Shown one piece after another: positions 1 to 7,975 of a DNA stretch of 11,284 nt (positions are counted from its first letter, which is position 1; the number at the start of each line of letters is the position of its first letter). Below the pieces are notes generated by a model. The model saw only the letters and a program-made list of their open reading frames with translations. It had not been told where the DNA came from and did not search any database. Origin of the DNA: Phyllobacteriaceae bacterium (lineage in GTDB: Bacteria > Pseudomonadota > Alphaproteobacteria > Rhizobiales > Ancalomicrobiaceae); contig JAAYVT010000410.1 of NCBI GenBank assembly GCA_012517025.1, forward strand, positions 1-11,284, in the 5' to 3' direction. The translations under genes and the position numbers were made by a program.

Positions 1-791
1 AGCGCCTCCGGTTCCGGCATCTTCTCGGCGAGCGCCAGGGTGAAGGCGCCGTGGAAGGTGTCGCCGGCGCCGAGCGTGTCGACGGCGTGGACCGGGAAGG
101 ACTGCAGACGCCGCACCCGATCGCCGTCGAGCCACAGCACGCCGCCCGAGCCGAGGGTGACCGAGATGAAGGCGTCGGTGACCTTGCGCATGGCGAGCAG
201 ACCCTTGGTCGGGTCGGAGATGCCGGAGGTGCCGCGCAGGCCGGGGGTGCCGAACACCACGTGGGAGGCGGCACGGATCATCTGCGGGGCGTCGCCCTCG
301 GCGCGGTCGCCGTCGAGCACGCCGGGGATGCCGCGCGCCTTGGCGGCCTCGAGCAACGGCACCGCGATCGAGGGATAACGGTCGTCGGTCAGGACCGCGT
401 CGACGTCGGCGACGAGGGCGTCGGCGTCGTCGATCTCGGGCGGAGCGACCTGCGGGGGATGCCAAGTCAGGATGGTGCGCTCGCCATCGCCGTCGACGAT
501 GGCCGAGCAGACAGGCGATTCGCGACCGGGAATGCGCAGGATCTTGGAGGTGTCGACGCCCTCGGCGTTGAGTCCGCGGACGATCATCTCGCCGATCAGA
601 TCGTCGCCGAGCGGGGCGAGCACCTGCCCCTTGCCGCCGAGACGCACCACCGCGACGGCGGCGTTGGCGCCGGAGCCGCCGCCGATGGACGTGAAGTCCT
701 TGGCGCGCCCTTTTGTACCGCGGGCCGGAGCGGCATCGAAGCGGTAGATGAAGTCCTGCACGGCGGCGCCGGCGACGAGAACGGTCGGCAT
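1..791 (-). CDS. PfkB-family sugar kinase (3' end beyond window)
   Basis: The product is an ATP-dependent sugar kinase of the ribokinase/PfkB superfamily, expected in the cytoplasm. I read 263 residues from the ATG at 789-791. The family is usually about 290-310 aa, so some 30-40 residues are missing past the left edge. The N-terminal glycine motif is at residues 37-45 (GGGSGANAA), followed by VRLGGKG. The C-terminal signature DTLGAGDTFHGAF spans 238-250, with Asp244 as the expected catalytic base. The segments VLDGD (159-163) and HVVFGTPGLR (177-186) recall the sulfofructose-kinase/ketohexokinase-like branch, but the substrate cannot be decided. GGGAGAG at 801-807 lies 9 nt before the start and supports it. 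The gene lies 110 nt downstream of the antiporter gene on the same strand. Family assignment is secure. Substrate is unknown. Confidence 0.93.
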   Translation of the reverse strand, partial: MPTVLVAGAAVQDFIYRFDAAPARGTKGRAKDFTSIGGGSGANAAVAVVRLGGKGQVLAPLGDDLIGEMIVRGLNAEGVDTSKILRIPGRESPVCSAIVDGDGERTILTWHPPQVAPPEIDDADALVADVDAVLTDDRYPSIAVPLLEAAKARGIPGVLDGDRAEGDAPQMIRAASHVVFGTPGLRGTSGISDPTKGLLAMRKVTDAFISVTLGSGGVLWLDGDRVRRLQSFPVHAVDTLGAGDTFHGAFTLALAEKMPEPEA

Positions 792-800
792 GACGAAACT

Positions 801-807
801 CTCTCCC
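801..807 (-). promoter_or_regulatory. Ribosome binding site of the PfkB kinase gene
   Basis: On the minus strand GGGAGAG is followed by a 9-nt spacer and ATG. It fixes the kinase start at 791. Confidence 0.6.
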
Positions 808-894
808 AATTCGGCAATTTCTTTCTTACACGGAGCCGTTTGGAAAATTAAGAGCGATCGACCCCTCTCGGGAGCCTTGCGTAAGTCCTGTCCC

Positions 895-914
895 CGATCC
901 GTCACACCGGATCG
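895..914 (-). terminator. Weak hairpin over the antiporter stop codon
   Basis: An inverted repeat CGATCCG / CGGATCG (7 bp stem, 6-nt loop) spans the TGA stop of the antiporter gene. No T-run follows on the minus strand, so it is at best a weak or Rho-assisted terminator, or chance. The remaining gap (to 792) has no promoter I can call for the downstream kinase gene. Confidence 0.25.
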
Positions 915-2719
915 CGGCGGCGGGTCCTCAACCCCGGCTTGCGAGCGAGCGGCGAGGCCTGGGCCGAGGCTTCGGCGGCGTCGGACAACTCGCGGCGGTA
1001 GACGTCGCGCTTCTCGTGGATCGAGGCGATGATCGGACCCATGGCGACGCCGAGGCCGACGAGGGCGGCCTCGGAGAGCTGCAGGCTCGCCTCGATGGTC
1101 TCGGGCACCGCGTCGGTGACGCCCTTCTTGTAGAGCTTGCGGGCGTGGACCGCGTCGCGCGCCCTCACCACCAGCGGCACGGTCGGCCGGACGGCGCGCA
1201 CCGCCTCGACGATGGCGTCGATGGCGGCCGGCGAATCGACGGTGACGATCACCGACTGCGCCTCGGCGACGCCGCAGGCGCGGAGGAACTGCGGATGGGC
1301 GACGTCGCCGAAATAGACCGGGCGGTTCGCCCGGCGGCCGTCGGCGACGTTGGCCGGGTCGAGATCGGCGGCGATCCAGGAGATGCCGTGCTGATCGAGC
1401 AGGTCGGCGACGAGACGGCCGACCCGGCCGAAGCCGACCACCAGGGCGCGGGCGGCATGGTCCTGCGGCGGGGCGATCAGGGTCGCCGGATCGATCGGCG
1501 CGCGCTTGACGATCTCGGCGGAGACGCGCTTTCCCGCCATGTCGAAGAACGGGATCGCCGCCATCGACAGACCGACGACGGCGACCACGAAGCCGGCGGT
1601 GTCGGCGTCGATCAGCTTCAGCGACACGGCGAGGCCGACGACGATGAAGGCGAATTCGCCGCCCGGGCCGATCAGCAGCGCCGTCTTCACCGCGTGGGCC
1701 GGGTCGATGCCGAAGAGACGGGCGCCGAGGCCGGTGACCAGGCCCTTGATCAACACCAGGGTGACGGCGCCGGCGACGATCAGGACGGGGTGGGCGGCGA
1801 CGAAGTCGAGATCGACGCTCATGCCGACGGAGAAGAAGAACACGCCGAGCAGCAGGCCCTTGAACGGCTCGATCATCGATTCGATGGCGCGGCGATACTC
1901 GGTCTCGGCGAGCAGCAGGCCGGCGACGAAGGCGCCGAGCGCCATCGACAGGCCGGCCATGGCGGTGGCGACGCCGGTGCCGATCGCCACGAACAGGATC
2001 GTCGCCATGAACAGCTCGACCGATTTGGTCTCGGCGACCACCCGGAACAGCGGTCTGAGCGCCAGCCGGCCGATGCCGACGATGACGCCGACCACCGCGA
2101 GGCCCTGTCCGAGCGCGAAGGCGAGGCCGAGCCAGACCGAATGTTCCGAGCCGGCGCCGCCGAGGCGCTCGACCATGAACAGGATCGGCACCACCGCGAG
2201 GTCCTGGAACAGCAGCACGGCGAAGGCGGTGCGGCCGGTCACCGAGGCGAGGCGCTTCTGCTCGGCCAACACCTCGATGACGACGGCGGTGGAGGAGAGC
2301 GCCAGACACGATCCGAGCACCAGCGCGGCGGCGGGCGACTGGTCGAGGCGCAGCGCCAGCGCGCCGATCGCCAAGGCGGAGATCACCACCTGGAAGCCGC
2401 CGAGGCCGAAGACCAGTCGTTTCAGCGCCGACAGGCGGGCGAGCGACAGCTCGAGCCCGATCACGAACAGCAGGAAGACCACGCCGAAGTCGGCGATGCC
2501 GGCGATCTCACTCGACTTCTCGACGGTGATCCAGTCGAGTCCGGGGAAGGTGCCGACCAGACGGCCGAGGCCGTGCGGGCCGAGCACCGCGCCGGCGAGC
2601 AGGAAGCCGAGGACCGAGCCGACCCGCATGCGATGCATCAACGGCACGACGACACCGGCGGTGCCGAGCACCACCAGGACGTCCTTCATCTGGGTCAGAT
2701 CGATCGCCGTGCCCGCCAT
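902..2719 (-). CDS. KefB-type monovalent cation:proton antiporter (CPA2) with TrkA-N domain
   Basis: This inner-membrane protein exchanges K+ or Na+ for H+. The KefB/KefC family works in pH, osmotic and electrophile stress. With the start at 2719 it has 605 residues, close to E. coli KefB (601). The first ~395 residues are hydrophobic with many membrane spans. They contain the family segments VGSVLGFLLAGAVLGPHGLG (33-52), FVIGLELSL (85-93), FQDLAVVP (171-178, with the conserved Gln-Asp) and GPGGEFAFI (351-359). Residues ~422-560 form an RCK/TrkA-N Rossmann domain with GFGRVGR (429-435) and an acidic residue after the second strand (DLDP), so NAD(H) or another nucleotide probably gates transport. 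The tail (~585-605) is basic. The chosen ATG has AGAGGAG 14 nt upstream (a long spacer), and an upstream in-frame ATG at 2794 lacks any such site. No KefF/KefG-like ancillary gene is adjacent, so glutathione gating is not indicated. The ion specificity is unknown. Confidence 0.93.
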   Translation of the reverse strand: MAGTAIDLTQMKDVLVVLGTAGVVVPLMHRMRVGSVLGFLLAGAVLGPHGLGRLVGTFPGLDWITVEKSSEIAGIADFGVVFLLFVIGLELSLARLSALKRLVFGLGGFQVVISALAIGALALRLDQSPAAALVLGSCLALSSTAVVIEVLAEQKRLASVTGRTAFAVLLFQDLAVVPILFMVERLGGAGSEHSVWLGLAFALGQGLAVVGVIVGIGRLALRPLFRVVAETKSVELFMATILFVAIGTGVATAMAGLSMALGAFVAGLLLAETEYRRAIESMIEPFKGLLLGVFFFSVGMSVDLDFVAAHPVLIVAGAVTLVLIKGLVTGLGARLFGIDPAHAVKTALLIGPGGEFAFIVVGLAVSLKLIDADTAGFVVAVVGLSMAAIPFFDMAGKRVSAEIVKRAPIDPATLIAPPQDHAARALVVGFGRVGRLVADLLDQHGISWIAADLDPANVADGRRANRPVYFGDVAHPQFLRACGVAEAQSVIVTVDSPAAIDAIVEAVRAVRPTVPLVVRARDAVHARKLYKKGVTDAVPETIEASLQLSEAALVGLGVAMGPIIASIHEKRDVYRRELSDAAEASAQASPLARKPGLRTRRRDPV

Positions 2720-2969
2720 GTCGCGAATCTTCGCTCCTCTCGCCGTGGGCAGTCTGGACCATGGGCCGACGGGGCGGAAGGACGGGCTCGGCATGACGGC
2801 GATCCGGTTGCGGAGCAATCGACGGCGACGGGCATCGCTTCCCGCGAGATCAAACCGGCATTCAGAGGAGTTCGAGGCCCAGGTCCAGCGCTTTCGCCGC
2901 AGACGCTCGAGGCGACGATCGAGGGCGGCGGGTGGAGATCGAGGCGGCGGTCGCGCGGCGACGCATCGG
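2720..2969. other. Intergenic region between HAD gene and antiporter gene
   Basis: This 250-nt gap lies upstream of the antiporter gene and presumably carries its promoter. I found no convincing -35/-10 pair or terminator on the minus strand apart from the ribosome-binding-like AGAGGAG. Open frames that cross it on both strands are Arg-rich and are shadows. Confidence 0.5.
2734..2740 (-). promoter_or_regulatory. Probable ribosome binding site of the antiporter gene
   Basis: AGAGGAG on the minus strand lies 14 nt before the ATG at 2719. The spacer is longer than usual, but this is the only purine-rich site near any in-frame start and it favours 2719 over 2794. Confidence 0.4.
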
Positions 2970-3584
2970 TCAGTCGATGGTGACGCCGTGGGCGACGAGG
3001 TCGGTCGCGAAGTGCTCGGGCGAGGTGAAGCGCACCGCGTTCATGCCGACGCCGCGGGCGCCGAGGACGTTCTCGGCGACGTCGTCGACGAACAGGCAGG
3101 TCGCCGGATCGAGCCGGTTGCGAGTGAGCAGGACGCGGTAGATCGCCGGGTCCGGCTTCAAGAGCCGCTCGTGGGCGGAGACGACGGTGTCGCGGAAGCC
3201 GGCGAGGAAGGGGAAACGAACGACGCACTCGGCGTATTTCTCGGACGAGAAGTTGGTGATCGCGAAGGTCGGCACGCCGCACGCCCGCAGGCGCTCCAAA
3301 ATGGCGACGGTGCCGTCGATCGCGCCGGGCACCATCTCGTGCCAATGCTCGTCCCAGGCGCGGATCTCGGTCTCCCACTCGGGATGGCGGGCGACGCCCT
3401 CGGCGATGCCTTCGGCGAAGGGCTGGCCGCGATCCATCTCCCTGTTCCAGTCCGGGCTGCACACCTCGGCGAGGAAGCGGCGCCGGACGGCGGCGTCGGG
3501 GAGGAGGCGGGCATAGAGAAGCTCGGGGTCCCAGTGGATCAGGACGTTGCCGATGTCGAAGACGACGTTCGCGACGGAGGGCAT
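2970..3584 (-). CDS. HAD-superfamily phosphatase, YihX-like
   Basis: This 204-residue cytoplasmic HAD subfamily IA hydrolase probably dephosphorylates a small phosphorylated metabolite. E. coli YihX, which has a similar motif I, acts on glucose-1-phosphate. Motif I is FDIGNVL with nucleophile Asp10, motif II is ITN (Thr110), motif III is LLKPDP (Lys143), and motif IV is FVDDVAEN (Asp167/Asp168). The residue two positions after the nucleophile is Gly12 rather than the usual general-acid Asp, as in the DxGNV subgroup that includes YihX. An all-helical cap fills residues ~15-85. The only start giving motif I is the ATG at 3584, and I see no good Shine-Dalgarno before it. It lies 73 nt after ppk2 with a terminator hairpin between them, so its expression may depend on read-through or on an unseen promoter. 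The substrate cannot be inferred from the neighbours. Confidence 0.9.
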   Translation of the reverse strand: MPSVANVVFDIGNVLIHWDPELLYARLLPDAAVRRRFLAEVCSPDWNREMDRGQPFAEGIAEGVARHPEWETEIRAWDEHWHEMVPGAIDGTVAILERLRACGVPTFAITNFSSEKYAECVVRFPFLAGFRDTVVSAHERLLKPDPAIYRVLLTRNRLDPATCLFVDDVAENVLGARGVGMNAVRFTSPEHFATDLVAHGVTID

Positions 3585-3602
3585 GACCGGCTCGGGACGT
3601 GA

Positions 3603-3633
3603 GGAACGAAGAGGCCCCGGTGTGACCGGGGCC
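3603..3633 (-). terminator. Intrinsic terminator after ppk2
   Basis: On the minus strand an 8-bp perfect GC stem (GGCCCCGG / CCGGGGCC, loop of 5) is followed by TCTTCGTTCC, a moderately T-rich tail. It begins 25 nt past the ppk2 stop and ends about 19 nt before the ATG of the HAD gene. Confidence 0.7.
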
Positions 3634-3657
3634 CGGGGGGAGGCGTCGCGGCGCGGT

Positions 3658-4698
3658 TCAGCGGCCGCGTTTCAGTTCGGGGTGGAGGGCCTTGCCGAGC
3701 AGCTTGTTGCCGCGGCCGATGACGTGCTCGGTCGAACCGACGATCAGCGGATCGGGACCGGAGACGATCGCCGGATCCTTGTGCGGATAGGGCATCGTCT
3801 CGAGGAAGTGCTGCATGCACTCGAGCCGCGCCCGCATCTTGTCGTTCGACTTGACGATGGTCCACGGCGCGTCGGCGGTGTCGGTGTAGAAGAACATCGC
3901 CTCCTTGGCCTCGGTGTAGTCGTCCCACTTGTCGAGCGAGGCGCGGTCGATCGGCGACAGTTTCCACTGCTTCAGCGGATCGGTCTCGCGCGACTTGAAG
4001 CGGCGGCGCTGTTCGTCGCGGGTGACCGAGAACCAATATTTGTAGAGGCGGATGCCGGAGCGCACCAACATGCGCTCGAACTCGGGCGCCTGACGCATGA
4101 ATTCGAGATATTCGTTGGGCGTGCAGAAGCCCATGACGCGCTCGACGCCGGCGCGGTTGTACCAGGAGCGGTCGAACATCACGATCTCGCCGGCGGCGGG
4201 CAGGTGTTCGATGTAGCGTTGGAAATACCACTGGGTGCGCTCGCGCTCGGTCGGCTTCTGCAGCGCGACGACGCGGGCGGTGCGCGGATTGAGGTGCTCC
4301 ATGTAGCGCTTGATGGTGCCGCCCTTGCCGGCGGCGTCGCGGCCCTCGAACAGCATCACCACGCGCTCGCCGGTCTCCTCGATCCAGCGCTGCAGCTTCA
4401 GAAGCTCGCGCTGCAGCTCGAGCTTGTGCCCCTCGTAGGCCTTGGTCCGCATCTTGGTGCGGTAGGGATATTCGCCGCTCTCGAAGAACTGGGCGATCGC
4501 CTCCGGGTCGTGACGCATCTCGGCGAGGCGATGGCGGGTCTCGCCGCCGTCGGCGTGCTCGTCTTCGGCGAGCGGTTCGATCGCGGCGGGAACCTCGGCG
4601 GCGACGGGTTCGGCGACGGTCGGGGCGGGAGCCGGGGTGGCGGAAGCCTCGAGGCCGGCTCGGCCGGAGACGTCGGTGTCGTCGCTCGCGATGGTCAT
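3658..4698 (-). CDS. ppk2: Polyphosphate kinase 2 (PPK2 family)
   Basis: PPK2 enzymes transfer phosphate between inorganic polyphosphate and nucleoside diphosphates, usually in the NTP-forming direction, in the cytoplasm. The protein has 346 residues. The kinase core begins at about residue 70 (FESGEYPYRTKM). Walker A is FEGRDAAGKGG (117-127), with Lys125 in the P-loop. Walker B and its following arginines are FDRSWYNRAGVER (175-187). The lid region lies at ~200-240 (rich in Arg and Lys, including VTRDEQRRRF). KQWKLSPIDRASLDKWDDY (243-261) is typical of single-domain class I enzymes. Residues 1-60 are an Ala/Pro/Glu/Asp-rich, probably disordered extension not needed for catalysis in the family. 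AGGAGG five nt before the ATG makes the start firm. It lies 119 nt downstream of the amidotransferase gene and is followed by a terminator. Nucleotide preference (ADP or GDP) cannot be read from the sequence. Confidence 0.95.
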   Translation of the reverse strand: MTIASDDTDVSGRAGLEASATPAPAPTVAEPVAAEVPAAIEPLAEDEHADGGETRHRLAEMRHDPEAIAQFFESGEYPYRTKMRTKAYEGHKLELQRELLKLQRWIEETGERVVMLFEGRDAAGKGGTIKRYMEHLNPRTARVVALQKPTERERTQWYFQRYIEHLPAAGEIVMFDRSWYNRAGVERVMGFCTPNEYLEFMRQAPEFERMLVRSGIRLYKYWFSVTRDEQRRRFKSRETDPLKQWKLSPIDRASLDKWDDYTEAKEAMFFYTDTADAPWTIVKSNDKMRARLECMQHFLETMPYPHKDPAIVSGPDPLIVGSTEHVIGRGNKLLGKALHPELKRGR

Positions 4699-4703
4699 GC
4701 AAC

Positions 4704-4709
4704 CCTCCT
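4704..4709 (-). promoter_or_regulatory. Strong ribosome binding site of ppk2
   Basis: On the minus strand a consensus AGGAGG lies 5 nt before the ATG at 4698. It is the best Shine-Dalgarno in the window and confirms that the Ala/Pro-rich N-terminal extension is translated. Confidence 0.85.
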
Positions 4710-4817
4710 GCGCACGCCCGAAATCGATTCGAACTCACCGTCGCGGTCGTCGCGGAGCCCGATGCGTGCCGTTTCCCTTACGATATCGCGCAGATGTTGC
4801 GGGATCGTTGAGGTCGA

Positions 4818-5630
4818 TCAGCCGCCGACGACCGCTCTGTCGCAGTCGCAGTCGCAGATGACGCGGTCGAGCGAGCCGAATTCCGGGGCGGCGCCGTGGC
4901 GCAAGGTGACGAAGCCGCATTTCGGCACCGACACCCAGGCGTCGCAGGCCTCGTCGATCGGTTCGGAGACGACGATCACGCCGCCGTCGCGCTCGCACAG
5001 GTAGAGGGTCGGCGGGAAGGGGTCGGACGACCAGCGGAAGGCCCACAGCCGATCGCCGTCGGTCAGGCAGGCGGCGAAGCGGAAGGCCTCGTCGATGTCG
5101 GCGGCGCGCTGCAGGTCGAGGACGCGGCGGATGGTGCGGGCGACGGCGCCGACCGGGTCGTCCTCCAGGCCCTCGGAGACGGCGGCGAGGAAGAAGGCCT
5201 CCGAATCGGTCGAGCCGACGCGCTTCTCGTAGAGATCGTCGTCGATCAGCGCCTCGACGCCGCGTCGGATCTTCTTGTGGCCGCCGATCTGGCCGTTGTG
5301 CATGAACATCCACTTGCCGTGGACGAAGGGATGGCAGTTGACCCGGGCGACGGCGGCCTCGGTGGAGGCGCGGACGTGGGCGAAGAACAGCGGCGAGCGC
5401 ACCTGCGAGCAGATCGACCGCAGGTTCTCGTCCGACCACGCCGGCAGGGTCTCGCGATAGACGCCGGGGACGTCGCGCTCGCCGTACCAGCCGATGCCGA
5501 AGCCGTCGCCGTTGGTCGGCGTCTTGCCCTCGTGGGCGGCGAGCGCCTGATGCACCAGCGAATGCTCCGGGCGACAGACCAGATCCTCGAGCAGGATCGG
5601 CCGACCGGTATAGGCGAGGATGCGACACAT
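4818..5630 (-). CDS. Class II glutamine amidotransferase (YafJ/EgtC-like)
   Basis: This cytoplasmic Ntn-hydrolase has a glutaminase domain. Such proteins release ammonia from glutamine or act as related amidohydrolases. The stand-alone YafJ-like members have no settled physiological role. I chose the ATG at 5630 because it gives MCRILAY, so that removal of Met exposes Cys2 as the N-terminal nucleophile. A start four codons earlier (5642) would bury that Cys. CTCC at 5642-5645 (GGAG on this strand) lies 11 nt before the chosen ATG. Other active-site motifs are NGDGFGIGWYG (40-50), FAHVRAST (83-90), NCHPF (98-102), HNGQ (111-114) and STDSE (140-144). The length is 270 aa, usual for the group. 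No synthetase domain is fused. Near the C terminus an odd CDCDCD run occurs at 259-264. It is the first gene of the leftward set and is divergent from ettA. EgtC function is unlikely because no other ergothioneine genes are present. Confidence 0.92.
   Translation of the reverse strand: MCRILAYTGRPILLEDLVCRPEHSLVHQALAAHEGKTPTNGDGFGIGWYGERDVPGVYRETLPAWSDENLRSICSQVRSPLFFAHVRASTEAAVARVNCHPFVHGKWMFMHNGQIGGHKKIRRGVEALIDDDLYEKRVGSTDSEAFFLAAVSEGLEDDPVGAVARTIRRVLDLQRAADIDEAFRFAACLTDGDRLWAFRWSSDPFPPTLYLCERDGGVIVVSEPIDEACDAWVSVPKCGFVTLRHGAAPEFGSLDRVICDCDCDRAVVGG
4834..4858. repeat. Short tandem repeat encoding Cys-Asp repeats
   Basis: About three tandem copies of the hexamer GTCGCA (plus strand) encode the alternating Cys-Asp residues 259-264 of the amidotransferase on the minus strand. 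It is a small slippage-prone tract inside the coding sequence. Confidence 0.55.
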
Positions 5631-5681
5631 GGGCTTGCGCACTCCGAGCGATGCGACGCGACGATCAGTTTGACGGCGAAG

Positions 5682-5699
5682 CGGTAAACAACTCGGTAA
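5682..5699. repeat. Direct repeat CGGTAA, 12-bp spacing
   Basis: Two exact CGGTAA copies start at 5682 and 5694, about 52-70 nt upstream of the amidotransferase start. The spacing is a little over one helical turn, which suits a regulator binding two half-sites. No known regulator is assigned. It may be chance. Confidence 0.3.
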
Positions 5700-5762
5700 C
5701 CAAGATTAGTCGCCCCGATCGCACCGCGGTATCGTCGTTTTCGAGCGCTCTGCCGAATTTTC

Positions 5763-5780
5763 GGGCATGCCTGGGGCATG
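5763..5780. repeat. Direct repeat GGGCATG, 11-bp spacing
   Basis: Two exact GGGCATG copies start at 5763 and 5774, one helical turn apart, inside the divergent intergenic region about 110 nt upstream of the ettA promoter candidate. It could be an operator. The identity of a binding protein is unknown. Confidence 0.3.
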
Positions 5781-5886
5781 AGCGAAGCGGCGAGGGTGCA
5801 TCGCGGCAAATTGGGCGCGCGGGAAGGCGAAATCGTGGCCGTCGCGGCGAGCCGGGCGACCGGCGCATGACGGCTCTGCGCGGCCA

Positions 5887-5915
5887 TTGCCCGGGGGGCG
5901 CGCGGAGGCTACATA
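5887..5915 (+). promoter_or_regulatory. Candidate sigma-70-type promoter of ettA
   Basis: TTGCCC (5887-5892) and TACATA (5910-5915) are separated by exactly 17 nt, close to the alphaproteobacterial housekeeping pattern. It would give a leader of about 90 nt before ettA. Confidence 0.55.
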
Positions 5916-6011
5916 GGGCGCGACCGCGACGCGGGATCCCCCGCCGTCGCCCCGATCTTCGCGGCTCTCGGCACCGACCCGCTCCCCCCGACCTCGCAGG
6001 ACACGCGCCCC

Positions 6012-7679
<1,668 letters not shown>

Positions 7680-7706
7680 GGTGACGCGCAGCCAAACCGG
7701 AACGCA

Positions 7707-7742
7707 AAGAGACCCGGCGAGATCGCTCTCGCCGGGTCTTTT
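7707..7742 (+). terminator. Strong intrinsic terminator of ettA
   Basis: GACCCGGCGAGA pairs perfectly with TCTCGCCGGGTC (12 bp) around a TCGC tetraloop. TTTT follows directly and can extend the stem with the preceding AAAGA. It lies 31 nt past the ettA stop and separates ettA from lysA. Confidence 0.92.
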
Positions 7743-7975
7743 CAAAAGGTCTGGTCCCCAATACCCGCCGGAAACCGAGATCCCGGCACACTCCGTCTGA
7801 GCAATGACGCTACGTTAGCACCGGGCGACGCGAAGCGTGTGCCCATGATTCGCGCAACCTTGCCGAATCTCTGTCCTCGGTGCGCAAGCGATGCGCGTCC
7901 GTGCCCTCCTCGAGGGCGCCGAAACATGCTACGCCCCCGGCTTCCCCGAACCATCTCCGACCGGATCCGACCCCC
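7743..7975. other. Upstream region of lysA
   Basis: The 233 nt between the ettA terminator and lysA should hold the lysA promoter. I see no -35/-10 pair that I would defend. A small inverted repeat, CCCTC / GAGGG, lies at about 7905-7917. No lysine riboswitch architecture is recognisable. Confidence 0.4.

Larger units (their letters stand above)
5631..6011. other. Divergent intergenic region between amidotransferase gene and ettA
   Basis: This 381-nt stretch has no credible protein gene. It contains a candidate rightward promoter (5887-5915), two sets of short direct repeats (CGGTAA at 5682 and 5694, GGGCATG at 5763 and 5774), and a C-rich leader just before ettA. I could not identify a clear leftward promoter for the amidotransferase gene or a structured RNA. 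Confidence 0.6.

Noticed and set aside
1016..2983. A 655-codon open frame on the plus strand opposite the antiporter gene
   Set aside because: Its product is an Asp/His/Arg/Gly/Gln-rich low-complexity string with no hydrophobic core or motif. The minus-strand antiporter has clear family motifs through the same bases, and such antisense frames are common at this GC content.
3547..5004. A 485-codon plus-strand open frame opposite ppk2 and the amidotransferase
   Set aside because: It spans two genes and their intergenic gap with no start signal, and its composition is that of an antisense shadow.
5683..5708. Possible CtrA-type site in the GGTAACCAAGATTAG stretch
   Set aside because: It lacks the TTAA-N7-TTAA arrangement, so only the direct repeat is reported.
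7880..7975. Extended N terminus of lysA from an ATG at 7880
   Set aside because: The 32 extra residues do not resemble LysA N termini, and the ATG at 7976 gives normal length.
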